Positions 15,335-22,949 of a stretch of 64,000 nucleotides of DNA are shown here, piece after piece. Below the pieces are notes generated by a model. It ran no database searches, was not told the DNA's origin, and saw only the letters and a list, made by a program, of their open reading frames with translations. Numbering within the stretch: position 1 is the stretch's first letter; each line of letters begins with the position of its first letter. The stretch is from a virus, in IMG/VR virus record IMGVR_UViG_3300017963_000231, positions 22,829 to 86,828 of that record; one strand, written 5' to 3'. The translations under genes were made by a program, and so were the position numbers.

Positions 15335-15580
15335 ATGAAAGGGAAAAAATATAAGGGTTTAACTGAGAAGCAATGGCGGACTCTTTTGCATCCAGGGATG
15401 CGAACGGGTAAGTTCCATCCTCAAGATTATAAGGAGAAAGCGACGTGCGGGCAATTGACCAAAAAGGGGTTGATTGAGTTTCGGGAGTGGAGGGATGGAA
15501 ATAATTACAAGAGGGATGGATATGCTTTGACGGTGGCCGGGTTAAATATGGTACTGGCTGAACTTATCCCAGGAAAGTAG
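15335..15580 (+). CDS. Small basic protein, winged-helix-like
   Basis: The 81-residue protein begins immediately after the preceding stop. The pattern TEKQWRTL, then QLTKKGLIEFREW and YALTVAGLNMV, with LTxxGLxMV at the end, is like the recognition helix and wing of small winged-helix proteins. DNA binding is inferred only. The ribosome binding site is weak, so translation probably depends on the upstream gene. Confidence 0.6.
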   Translation: MKGKKYKGLTEKQWRTLLHPGMRTGKFHPQDYKEKATCGQLTKKGLIEFREWRDGNNYKRDGYALTVAGLNMVLAELIPGK

Positions 15581-15583
15581 AGG

Positions 15584-15613
15584 TTGACAAGCGGTATAAA
15601 GGTGTGTCATAAT
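15584..15613 (+). promoter_or_regulatory. Promoter P5
   Basis: TTGACA (15584-15589) with spacer AAGGTGTG-type end and CATAAT at 15608-15613 (18-nt spacing) or TCATAA at 17-nt spacing. It shares the GCGGTATAAAGGTG core with the family but has a weaker -10. It drives the gene at 15633. Confidence 0.65.
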
Positions 15614-15632
15614 CTTACTGTGAGGATACGCC

Positions 15633-16697
15633 ATGGCGTTTGAGGTCGCGAGGATCAAAGAGAAGGAACGCTTGAGAATGACCGTCAAGGATCTTGAAGA
15701 TTCGGTACGGTGTCAGGGGTGCAAGATTTATCCAATTTGCGGGGGTTGGGGAGAGTTCGATGATTCGCGGTGGTGTACTCAAGAATGTGAGTGGTGCCGG
15801 GCTATATGTTGTCGATCTCCCAAGGCAAAAGAATCTATAAAGCAATTAAATGGACTCGGGATTCAAAATGTGAAGTGGGTTCCATTTGAGGTTGATCTTC
15901 CTCCTATTATTCCGCAACTTAATGCCCATTCTTTCGGGGTTTACCATCCAGCTTATGGGATATCAGCTAAAAAATTGTTCTATCCAACGACCGGGGGTTG
16001 GTCTAAGGAGAAGAATCTAAGGAAGCGATTTGGTATTCCTTCAGAGAGTAAGATTGTACTCTCGTTTTCCGTTAAAGATGTGATTTTAGATACTTGGGCT
16101 CATTTTCTTGATGAAGCGTGTGAACGTTTAGCTGAGTATGACATTGATTATGTAACGGCAATGAATTTTTCGATATATCGTAATTATCCTCCTCTTGATC
16201 GGCTTGTGAGTTTGAGAAGGAGGTTTTATACGATGGAACGTTTGCAGAATCATGGGATTAAGGTGATTCCAAGTATTGGTTGGGTTAGGGAAATTGATCT
16301 GAAGCGACAGGCTAGGTGGTGCCGTGAGAATAAGCCTTCGATGGTTTCTTATAACATGACCATGATTCGAGCCAGACCGGGAAATTCTGATTGGGAACCG
16401 GAGATGGATCAACTTCGCAAATTTCGCGAGTGGTGTGGGTATCCCGTCAAGTTTTTAATGACCGGAGCAAGCGGACCATCCAGAATTAAGGGACTTGTGA
16501 CTGATTTGGATGGAGTTATATTTTATGATACCAAGACATATCGATTTGCGGAGTTCCATCGTAAGGTATGGGACCTGGATTGGGATAAATCAGTCTCGGT
16601 AAAAGATATGTTTTCTCAGAACTTAGAGTATTCTAGTTGGGTTTATGATTTGACTTTGGAGGATAAAGAAGATCAACGGAGGGAAGCAAATGGGTGA
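15633..16697 (+). CDS. DUF4417-like protein with N-terminal cysteine cluster
   Basis: The 354-residue protein begins with eight cysteines within residues 27-60 (C27, C30, C36, C48, C52, C55, C59, C60), enough for an Fe-S or zinc centre. The body has AMNFSIYRNYP and, further on, HGIKVIPSIGW, which resemble the phage/mobile-element family DUF4417, probably TIM-barrel-like, of unknown activity. The cysteine cluster is the unusual part. It is the first gene after P5 and overlaps the first glycine-leader gene by 8 nt. Confidence 0.65.
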   Translation: MAFEVARIKEKERLRMTVKDLEDSVRCQGCKIYPICGGWGEFDDSRWCTQECEWCRAICCRSPKAKESIKQLNGLGIQNVKWVPFEVDLPPIIPQLNAHSFGVYHPAYGISAKKLFYPTTGGWSKEKNLRKRFGIPSESKIVLSFSVKDVILDTWAHFLDEACERLAEYDIDYVTAMNFSIYRNYPPLDRLVSLRRRFYTMERLQNHGIKVIPSIGWVREIDLKRQARWCRENKPSMVSYNMTMIRARPGNSDWEPEMDQLRKFREWCGYPVKFLMTGASGPSRIKGLVTDLDGVIFYDTKTYRFAEFHRKVWDLDWDKSVSVKDMFSQNLEYSSWVYDLTLEDKEDQRREANG

Positions 16698-17223
16698 TGC
16701 AAGGGCCGGTGGGGGAGGTGGCGGGGCCGGAGTGACTTCCGGACTCGTTATCACAAGTGGGGTTGTGGATGCCAGCATTCGAGACGTGAACAATCGATTT
16801 GGGTTCGAGCAACCGCGAGGAACGCGAGAATCAGATGAAGGTGTTTTAAGTCATGTTGGAGCGACTCAAGGAGCCTCTACTCAGTTCCAGAGGGTAAATC
16901 AGCCTAATGCTAGGGTAACAACTCGTTCGGAGCGAATAACGGCGGCTCAGGCCGAATCCGGGCAATCTTCAACTCGATTGACAACTAGGATCACGGGAAC
17001 ACGGGGGGATTCGGAAGTCACTATCAGGTCAGAGGGTCCACGGGCAGGGCAAGCGAACGGGCCTCGGGTTGATAGCGTGCGTGTTACAGCTCGGGCTCGT
17101 GGCCGAAACATGGATCCAATTACTCGAAGGCCCAATGAATCAGCCAATTCTTTTCGGGGGCGGGTGCGGAATGGCGTGAGCACTTTCTTTGATCGAACGG
17201 CGCTCAAAACCGTGGAGGATTAA
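16690..17223 (+). CDS. Glycine-leader protein 1
   Basis: The 177-residue protein starts MGDARAGGGGGGAG. The rest is Arg/Thr/Ser-rich, low in hydrophobic residues and full of RVTTR- or RLTTRITG-like short strands, suggesting a disordered or repetitive beta protein that could bind nucleic acid. Four other genes in the window (18014, 18370, 23250, 24409) share the MGD plus polyglycine start. AACGGAGGGAAG provides the ribosome binding site. Function unknown. Confidence 0.68.
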   Translation: MGDARAGGGGGGAGVTSGLVITSGVVDASIRDVNNRFGFEQPRGTRESDEGVLSHVGATQGASTQFQRVNQPNARVTTRSERITAAQAESGQSSTRLTTRITGTRGDSEVTIRSEGPRAGQANGPRVDSVRVTARARGRNMDPITRRPNESANSFRGRVRNGVSTFFDRTALKTVED

Positions 17224-17226
17224 ATA

Positions 17227-17739
17227 ATGGGTATGGTCAGGGATAGTTTCAATAATTGGCTCCGGAAAACGAAAGTGATGACTAAAAACCTTTCTAGAGG
17301 AATGGGTTTGGCTTGGCCTTACTATGATCCGGGTGAGATAAAATTTATGCGGGGGATCAGAAAGGTGGAAGAGGAAAAACGAGATGGTCTCTACGGGAGT
17401 TCGGTTCTCAGGTCCAAGGTTATAGCCTTAAATCCCAAGGTTCTCAGGAGAGATGGGCTTATGTGGGCAACGTCGGCTCTGCATGAGGCGGAACACGGGA
17501 TCAATGGGACTGATGAAGGCCCGGCTACTACCAGAGAGTTCAACTTTCTTGGAAAGGTCTATAAGGATTGTATGCGAAGGCGTGATAGGTCAGGGGCAAC
17601 CAAGGCGATGAAGGCCGCGATAATTGCCATGCGGCAACGGAAACGTATGTGCGAGCCTAAAGTGAAGAAGGATGACCACAATCTTTTGACGCGGTATGGG
17701 TTCTCGGATAAGGCCGCTTCGACCATAATGGAGGCGTAA
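17227..17739 (+). CDS. Putative zinc metallopeptidase-like protein
   Basis: The 170-residue protein contains HEAEHG (H86, E87, H90), the HExxH zinc motif, followed by a possible glutamate ligand about 10 residues later. The N-terminal part is basic; the C-terminus is also basic. No family recognised beyond the motif. It lies between two glycine-leader genes, which might be its substrates or partners; this is speculation. Confidence 0.6.
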   Translation: MGMVRDSFNNWLRKTKVMTKNLSRGMGLAWPYYDPGEIKFMRGIRKVEEEKRDGLYGSSVLRSKVIALNPKVLRRDGLMWATSALHEAEHGINGTDEGPATTREFNFLGKVYKDCMRRRDRSGATKAMKAAIIAMRQRKRMCEPKVKKDDHNLLTRYGFSDKAASTIMEA

Positions 17740-17740
17740 A

Positions 17741-17917
17741 ATGAAAGAGCACACTAAAATTTCACCGGAATTGGAGAAGGAAATTGGGGATATTGTGGAT
17801 GAGGACATCCAGAAGGTGATTGAGGAAGAGGGAACTATCGAAAAGGATGTATCTCTTTTTGGGCTCAAGATGAATAATATCTTGGGTCTTAAGTCGCGGA
17901 AAAGGAAACGGTTATGA
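17741..17917 (+). CDS. Small acidic/basic protein
   Basis: A 58-residue protein with an acidic helical N-terminal two thirds (Glu/Asp/Ile) and a C-terminal LKSRKRKRL tail. The start follows GGAGGCG, and the stop overlaps the next start as ATGA (17914-17917). Not recognised. Confidence 0.55.
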   Translation: MKEHTKISPELEKEIGDIVDEDIQKVIEEEGTIEKDVSLFGLKMNNILGLKSRKRKRL

Positions 17918-18012
17918 TCTTGAAACACTGTACCCGTTGCGGGTACGATACTTGGCATTCATTGGAAGGTGAATGTCAGATGTGCGAAAAACGGAAAAAA
18001 AGGAGGAAATAA
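17914..18012 (+). CDS. 32-residue zinc-finger microprotein
   Basis: The product has CTRCG and, 14 residues later, CQMC, a minimal CxxC-CxxC zinc knuckle, then a KRKKRRK tail. It starts in an ATGA overlap, and the AGGAGG of the next gene is in its last codons. The compact zinc knuckle plus basic tail suggests nucleic-acid binding. Confidence 0.5.
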   Translation: MILKHCTRCGYDTWHSLEGECQMCEKRKKRRK

Positions 18013-18013
18013 A

Positions 18014-18367
18014 ATGGGTGATGCAAGAGGAGGAGGCGGTGGAGGAGGCGGCGGTGCCGCTCGTGGCGCTACTTTTGGGGGTTCCGCGCAACTTGGAGCC
18101 GTGGCGGCAGGGCTTAATAGTGAAGTTCGACCGATGACCACTGCGCGAGTAACGAGGGATAATAATGTTCGGGTTGGTAACGGGGAACGGAGTATTCAGC
18201 TTTCCAGGGCCAATGAGGATGAGATGATTCGACGGGTTGGGGGGATGGGTCCGGGTGATACTCTTACCATTGCTAATCCTCAATCTCGGGTCTTTACGAG
18301 CATGAATGTTGGACAAGCTCAACGGGTACGCCGTTCAATTCTTGAGGCTCGGAGACGGCGAGGCTAA
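18014..18367 (+). CDS. Glycine-leader protein 2
   Basis: The 117-residue protein begins MGDARGGGGGGGGGAARG. After the leader come polar strands and an Arg-rich C-terminal helix (RRSILEARRRRG). ATG 18014 is preceded by AGGAGGAAATAAA, so the longer in-frame ORF from 17969 is not used. The leader is nearly identical to that of glycine-leader protein 1 although the bodies differ. Confidence 0.68.
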   Translation: MGDARGGGGGGGGGAARGATFGGSAQLGAVAAGLNSEVRPMTTARVTRDNNVRVGNGERSIQLSRANEDEMIRRVGGMGPGDTLTIANPQSRVFTSMNVGQAQRVRRSILEARRRRG

Positions 18368-18369
18368 TA

Positions 18370-18498
18370 ATGGGCGACGGTATTGGTGGTGGGGCCGGAG
18401 GAGGGGGTGCTCTTGTTGATCAAGGTACTCAAACCATTCCGATCTCGGAACTTTACGATGTGACTGAGAAGATTACGCCGAAAGCTCGCAACTGGTAA
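18370..18498 (+). CDS. Glycine-leader protein 3 (short)
   Basis: The 42-residue frame starts MGDGIGGGAGGGGALV and stops at TAA 18496-18498. The frame one base back continues with hydrophilic protein-like codons to a TAA at 18555-18557 that overlaps the next gene start, so the true product may be longer through a -1 frameshift near CCGAAAG (18478-18484), or the gene may be damaged. Confidence 0.5.
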   Translation: MGDGIGGGAGGGGALVDQGTQTIPISELYDVTEKITPKARNW

Positions 18499-18557
18499 AT
18501 GAACTCTTGGGTCGTCCTTCTCGCAAGGAATCAAGGGAAAAGAAAAGGAAAAAGTAA
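18468..18557 (+). other. Out-of-frame continuation after glycine-leader protein 3
   Basis: This stretch has no obvious start codon of its own but encodes a plausible basic tail (SSQLVNELLGRPSRK, then a lysine-rich end) and ends in TAATG with the FmdB-like gene. It would be reached by a -1 shift from the 18370 frame. Confidence 0.35.
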
Positions 18558-18826
18558 TGTTTGTCAATGATTTTGAATGCTCCAAGTGCGGGGTGATCTC
18601 CGAGATTATGACTAATTCTCGGGTAGATCAAGCGGAGTGTCCAGAGTGTGGCGGTGTAGCCTCTAAGATTTTTACCAAGGCCCCTGATTATCACATGAGT
18701 ATCGATACATTCATGGAGCATCAGAGGGGGCATCTCGGGCCAAAGATTAAGAAGTCGATGGAAAAGGAAGCCAGACTCAAGCAGGAGGTAGAGAGGGCAA
18801 GAAGGACTGTAAGAGGAGGGCAATGA
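18557..18826 (+). CDS. FmdB-type zinc-ribbon protein
   Basis: The 89-residue protein has CSKCG (C8, C11) and CPECG (C28, C31), with a spacing and FxCxxCG style typical of FmdB-family zinc ribbons, then a charged helical tail. Members are often regulatory, but their function is poorly known. It starts in a TAATG overlap with a preceding out-of-frame stop. Confidence 0.72.
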   Translation: MFVNDFECSKCGVISEIMTNSRVDQAECPECGGVASKIFTKAPDYHMSIDTFMEHQRGHLGPKIKKSMEKEARLKQEVERARRTVRGGQ

Positions 18827-18827
18827 C

Positions 18828-19442
18828 ATGAGTGCATTGGTCGATAGTGTTTTGAGTTTTATCGATAGTGTGGCATTGCCAAATGAGGATTGGCGTATCG
18901 ATGTTGAGCATGACAAGGCGGAAGGTTTCGTTGTACTCATGGCGGTAAGTGAGTTCGGGAAGGGGCAGTGCCTAACGTTTGCTTGCATGGAAGAGATAGT
19001 ATATTCGTACCCCGGTAAGGAAGCGGATTTCTGGAGTTATGCTTTAGAGAAGCTATACGATAACATCAGGGATGATAATTTGAATAGATTGCGGGAAAAG
19101 TACGATATTTTTATTGGACCGGAGATTGCTCGGGAGCTTCATGCTATGAGGAGTACGGCTCGGTATCAGGAATTGTTAACTCCTCTTGATGGGGTTGAAC
19201 CCATTTTGGCATTCGGGGATGGTGTTGGGGATCAGGAAATGATGGAGGCTTACAATTTTAATCTTGCTAATGGCGGTAGCCTTGCTGATTTTATTTGGAT
19301 TGTAGATAAAGGTAAGCAATTGACAATTTCTTTGGTTTATAAGCCATTTGAGTTGATTGTTCTTCATCTGGATGATGTGGTTGATAAGAGATCATGGGAG
19401 GTGCTTGAGCCTGAGTACACTTCCCTGAAAGTACACTATTAG
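18828..19442 (+). CDS. Unknown protein
   Basis: The 204-residue acidic mixed alpha/beta protein shows no motif I recognise. GAGGAGGGC precedes it inside the FmdB-like gene end, with 1 nt between stop and start. Codon use resembles neighbours. Confidence 0.68.
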   Translation: MSALVDSVLSFIDSVALPNEDWRIDVEHDKAEGFVVLMAVSEFGKGQCLTFACMEEIVYSYPGKEADFWSYALEKLYDNIRDDNLNRLREKYDIFIGPEIARELHAMRSTARYQELLTPLDGVEPILAFGDGVGDQEMMEAYNFNLANGGSLADFIWIVDKGKQLTISLVYKPFELIVLHLDDVVDKRSWEVLEPEYTSLKVHY

Positions 19443-19455
19443 CAAGAGGAAGTGG

Positions 19456-19605
19456 ATGAAATTAGATAAATCAGAGGCCAAGGTTGTAGCGGAACTTCTT
19501 GACGCATGCCGAGCCTCAGGGGCCTGTAACTCTTGCGTTAATCGCAAGGAATGCAACTCGATCAAAAAGAAGTTGATCGAGGGTGAGACTCAAACGGGGG
19601 AATGA
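19456..19605 (+). CDS. Small cysteine-motif protein
   Basis: A 49-residue protein with four cysteines (ACRASGACNSCVNRKEC arrangement), able to bind one metal. AAGAGGAAGTGG serves as ribosome binding site, and the stop is 3 nt before the next start. Not recognised. Confidence 0.55.
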   Translation: MKLDKSEAKVVAELLDACRASGACNSCVNRKECNSIKKKLIEGETQTGE

Positions 19606-19608
19606 GTT

Positions 19609-20325
19609 ATGGAGTATAAGAAATTTTTAATTCCGGTGAGCATAGAGGCCGATTTTTTGGATGAGGCGTGGTTTTTGGCTCTTCAATCCATGTTTATAGA
19701 TGGTCGGGTGTATCAGATAGATCAAGGGTCATTTGAGGGCCATCGGCGGTTGGAACTTGATTTTGTGACGATCAATATCAAGCATCCTGGGGAAGGCAAT
19801 CTTATTCCGGTGATTCCGGAGGGCATGGCTAGGGTGACGGCTCCCGCTTCTCCGGAGCATGTCAATTCTTACTATTCTTACCTAATGTCAGCCGATAAAG
19901 CTGAGTATGAGCAATATACTTACGGTGAGCGGATTGTAGGCGGGGTGAATCAGGTAGAAAAGATAATTGAGCGGTTCCGTAAGTACGGAGAGGGGACCAA
20001 TCAGTGTTGCATGGCAGTAGCGAGGCCGGAAGATATTGAATTGACAGACCCGCCTTGCCTTCGGATGATCGATTGCCGAATGATGTATGGCCAACTCCAT
20101 TTCATCGTTTATTTCCGCTCTTGGGATTTATGGGGAGGTCTCCCGTCGAATTTGGCGGGTATCCAGACCCTCAAGGCCATTATGGCAGACTCAATTGGAT
20201 GTGGGGACGGGGAGATCATCGCTTGCTCGAAAGGGCTCCATCTCTATGACATGGCTTGGGAGCAAGCCGCGATTCGGACCTATAAGATCGAGCAATACAA
20301 CCATTTGATGAAGTTTTTGGGGTAA
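19609..20325 (+). CDS. Thymidylate synthase-like pyrimidine C5 methyl/hydroxymethyl transferase
   Basis: The C-terminal half of this 238-residue protein follows the thymidylate synthase pattern. It has the catalytic cysteine in DPPC (C150), phosphate-binding FRSWD (R170, S171, D173), GLPSN with the asparagine (N181) that selects a uracil base, and the HLY turn (H211-Y213). Enzymes of this fold add a methyl or hydroxymethyl group to dUMP or dCMP; Asn at 181 favours dUMP. It is short and lacks the classical N-terminal arginine loop, like archaeal-type TS. It sits 2 nt before a DNA methyltransferase. Activity (dTMP or hmdUMP) is undecided. Confidence 0.78.
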   Translation: MEYKKFLIPVSIEADFLDEAWFLALQSMFIDGRVYQIDQGSFEGHRRLELDFVTINIKHPGEGNLIPVIPEGMARVTAPASPEHVNSYYSYLMSADKAEYEQYTYGERIVGGVNQVEKIIERFRKYGEGTNQCCMAVARPEDIELTDPPCLRMIDCRMMYGQLHFIVYFRSWDLWGGLPSNLAGIQTLKAIMADSIGCGDGEIIACSKGLHLYDMAWEQAAIRTYKIEQYNHLMKFLG

Positions 20326-20327
20326 TC

Positions 20328-21122
20328 ATGATTCATTTTGGTAGTTATAAGGACGTGATTTCGGAGTTAGATGACTCCAGCGTGGATTTGATTCTTACTG
20401 ATCCACCTTATGGGACTACTGATTTAAGTTTTGATGACGGGACAACGGAGGGATGGTTCCTTGATTGTGAACGGGTGCTCAAAGATACTGGGTATCTAAT
20501 CAGTTTCGGGCCGGAAGATCTTTTAATGGAGATCGGAATTCATTTTCAGAGCCGGTTCCGCGTATCTTGGGTGAAAAGCCTTCCTTTTATGCAACTGAAG
20601 GGGGCGAAAAAACCTAGTTCTCATCACGAATTGATAGGTGTTTTTTGTAAAAAAGAGGCAAAAGTAAAGGATTTGCCGTGGAATGTAGTGAAACGTAAAG
20701 GTGATCCTTACCTAAAGAAGCAGAATAGCCGTAAGTCCAAAAGGGAGGGAAAGGATCAAATTGATCGGAGAGGGTTTAACACTGCTAATTTTATATCTGA
20801 AAACGCCGGGTATCGCCTTCAGACGGATGTAATTAAGGCTCCGAATAAGCCAACCATGAAGCATGTTGAGCGAACTCCCCATCCGACTCAGAAGCCCTTG
20901 ACGCTACTGATACCATTGATTGCTTGGGTGACCAATCCGGGTGACGTGGTACTCGATCCATTTTGCGGATCGGGTGGAACGGGAATAGCATCGAAACTGT
21001 TATCTAGGGAGTTCATTGGAATTGAACTCGATCCATTTTATGTCGGGCTGGCCGAAGCTAGAATAAAAGACTATGAAAGATTCAGTTACGCACTGGAGGA
21101 TTACATATTAGATGAAAGCTAA
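20328..21122 (+). CDS. DNA methyltransferase (beta-group, N6-A/N4-C)
   Basis: The complete 264-residue enzyme has the catalytic DPPY (25-28) near the N-terminus and the SAM-binding DPFCGSGGTG (210-219) near the C-terminus, the beta-group order. HPTQKP (185-190) is the usual motif before it. DPPY suggests adenine-N6 more than cytosine-N4. Between the motifs is a Lys/Arg-rich target-recognition stretch around 110-150. It is a second, different methyltransferase from the one at the left edge. No restriction enzyme is adjacent, so it is probably a solitary phage enzyme protecting or marking its DNA. Confidence 0.9.
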   Translation: MIHFGSYKDVISELDDSSVDLILTDPPYGTTDLSFDDGTTEGWFLDCERVLKDTGYLISFGPEDLLMEIGIHFQSRFRVSWVKSLPFMQLKGAKKPSSHHELIGVFCKKEAKVKDLPWNVVKRKGDPYLKKQNSRKSKREGKDQIDRRGFNTANFISENAGYRLQTDVIKAPNKPTMKHVERTPHPTQKPLTLLIPLIAWVTNPGDVVLDPFCGSGGTGIASKLLSREFIGIELDPFYVGLAEARIKDYERFSYALEDYILDES

Positions 21123-21408
21123 GAGAGTTACGCTGGATATTTGGATACCATTCATCCCAATTCCGGGGAGATGGGATGATCGAATGGTGAACTATGTTTG
21201 TTACGGGTCGTTTGATGGGTTCCGACGGTGGTTTCCTACGGTGTTCCAGTATCTTTACATCAGGTCTAAGTGGTTTCGTGATCAGATAGCCAGGGGGATG
21301 GATACTCGGGCTTCTATCGCGGAAATCAGGGGGAATGAGAATAAGGCCATTCCGGCGTTGGATGAATTTTGGGGGAAGTCATGCGAAGAGGACTCAGATT
21401 TAAATTAA
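21112..21408 (+). CDS. Unknown protein
   Basis: The 98-residue aromatic-rich protein (several Trp, Phe and Tyr) overlaps the methyltransferase by 11 nt and the esterase by 28 nt. No family recognised. Confidence 0.62.
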   Translation: MKAKRVTLDIWIPFIPIPGRWDDRMVNYVCYGSFDGFRRWFPTVFQYLYIRSKWFRDQIARGMDTRASIAEIRGNENKAIPALDEFWGKSCEEDSDLN

Positions 21409-21989
21409 TGAGGGTAGCAGTTTTGGGGTATGCAGTATTGCAGGGGGCGTGTGCTCCATCGGAAAGTGCGAATGATGAGTATATTCCCGGTATCTATCAA
21501 GTGTCTGTTCCTGGGGATGAGCCTGGAGTTCTTCTCATAGGGCAGTCCAATTGTGTTGGGTTTGATTTGGCATGGGATGGGCCAGAGCGGTTTGATATTT
21601 TTGCATTGCCGGGGTCTAAGATCGAGAAATGGGATCCGCCGGATACGGCTTTGTTTCGGGAAGTCGATCATCTTCTTGCGGAGAGGCCCTACAAGGCCGT
21701 GATTTGGTTCCAGGGCGAGAGTGATGGGGTAGATATCCAATCGGCTCGGCTTTACCATGATCGGCTTGAGGAGCTACTCTCGCATATCTTGATCCATAGT
21801 CCGGTGATCCTCGTGACAACTCACGGGACACCATATTCGGATATGGTTAACGGGGCGAAGGGTGAACTTAGTAAGGAGTATGAAGGGGTTTACATGGTGG
21901 ATTCATCGGATTTGCCTCGAAGGGATAGTATGCATCTGACGATTGATGGAAAACTTGAACTGGTAGATAGGTTTAGGTTATACTATTAA
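21381..21989 (+). CDS. SGNH-type esterase lipoprotein
   Basis: The 202-residue protein has a signal peptide with a lipobox LQGAC (C24), so it should be exported and lipidated. The mature part has GQSN (54-57, nucleophile S56), WFQGESDG (109-116) and D182-x-x-H185, matching SGNH/sialate-O-acetylesterase (DUF303-like) enzymes that remove acetyl groups from sugars. ATG 21381 follows GGGGGAAG; ATG 21408 also keeps the lipobox. A surface-anchored acetylesterase made by a phage may alter host polysaccharide receptors or be a lysogenic-conversion trait. It is not in the tail gene block, so it is probably not a virion part. Confidence 0.75.
   Translation: MRRGLRFKLMRVAVLGYAVLQGACAPSESANDEYIPGIYQVSVPGDEPGVLLIGQSNCVGFDLAWDGPERFDIFALPGSKIEKWDPPDTALFREVDHLLAERPYKAVIWFQGESDGVDIQSARLYHDRLEELLSHILIHSPVILVTTHGTPYSDMVNGAKGELSKEYEGVYMVDSSDLPRRDSMHLTIDGKLELVDRFRLYY
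21955..21984 (+). promoter_or_regulatory. Possible promoter within end of esterase gene
   Basis: TTGAAC (21955-21960), 18-nt spacer and TATACT (21979-21984) lie in the last codons of the esterase gene, about 100 nt before the next gene. It is weaker than the main family and lacks its TTTTATAGGTG core. Confidence 0.35.
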
Positions 21990-22085
21990 AGTAGGTCGTG
22001 AGGTTTAAGATGCATAATTATGCGTGTAGTTGTCGGATAATAGAATATTAGGGGGCGAATTTGTCTTACCTAGAGGGGGTAGGTT

Positions 22086-22949
22086 GTGAGTGGTCGGATA
22101 CGATTAACGGAAGGTTTTCGGAGGTTGCGGCGGTCAAGGAGATTCCATGATATCCATGCTCTTATAGTGGCCGGGGTAGCATGTAATGAAATCGCGAGGA
22201 AGATTCAGATGGAGTGGCGGGAGATGAACACGGTATCCCAAGCAACGTTGGCAAAGCAACTGGAGAGGTATCGTAAGTCCCTGGAGGTAGGGGGGTTGGC
22301 TCCCCATGAGATTCCGGAAGAGGCCCGAAAGGCCAGGGGGGGTATCCTGGGTTCGGCGCTGGAAAAAGGGGGGTGGGCAGTATATGATGCGGAAACGTCC
22401 TCATCTAAGGTGGATGAAGATCCGTACAAAGGTCGGACTAAGGCAGAGATCGAGCAAGCATCTTCAGGTGATTTGGCGAGGATGGTTGAAAAAGAGAAGG
22501 CAATCCCTACTGACGGGGCGGTAGATGTAAAGGAGGGGCTATCCAAGCTACTCGATATTCAGATGGCTCGAATCGCGATGGAGGTAAAGAATGAAGAGAG
22601 TATAGGGAAGCTCATGCCGGGGACGGGGTTAGAAATCAACGTAGCCAAGGATATACTCAAGTCTCTCCATGTGGTGCAGGGGGATCTAGGGTTGACTCAC
22701 AAGGAACCTGATCAGCTATCAGTAGGTATAGGGATCGGTCCTTCCAAGGATTTGACGGAAGCATTGTCTAAGTCTGGATTATTAAAGACTATTTCTGACA
22801 AAAACTCCCGAAAACGTATTTTAAAAGCGCTTCAGGGGGAGACCCCTCTAGGGGGGCAGACATTTTTGCCTGAAATGTCGGAAAATGCGGAAAATGAGGA
22901 TGATGTGGTCCAAGTAGTTGAAAATAAAGGAGGAAATGGGGATGGATAA
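22086..22949 (+). CDS. HTH protein, possible small terminase subunit
   Basis: The 287-residue protein has a basic N-terminus and a helix-turn-helix-like segment (LIVAGVACNEIARKIQ, about residues 26-41), helical middle parts and an acidic C-terminus. HTH plus oligomerisation region and location upstream of the large terminase fit a small terminase, but several genes intervene and no clear family signature is present. GTG 22086 follows GAGGGGGTAGG. Alternative: a transcription regulator. Confidence 0.5.
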   Translation: MSGRIRLTEGFRRLRRSRRFHDIHALIVAGVACNEIARKIQMEWREMNTVSQATLAKQLERYRKSLEVGGLAPHEIPEEARKARGGILGSALEKGGWAVYDAETSSSKVDEDPYKGRTKAEIEQASSGDLARMVEKEKAIPTDGAVDVKEGLSKLLDIQMARIAMEVKNEESIGKLMPGTGLEINVAKDILKSLHVVQGDLGLTHKEPDQLSVGIGIGPSKDLTEALSKSGLLKTISDKNSRKRILKALQGETPLGGQTFLPEMSENAENEDDVVQVVENKGGNGDG

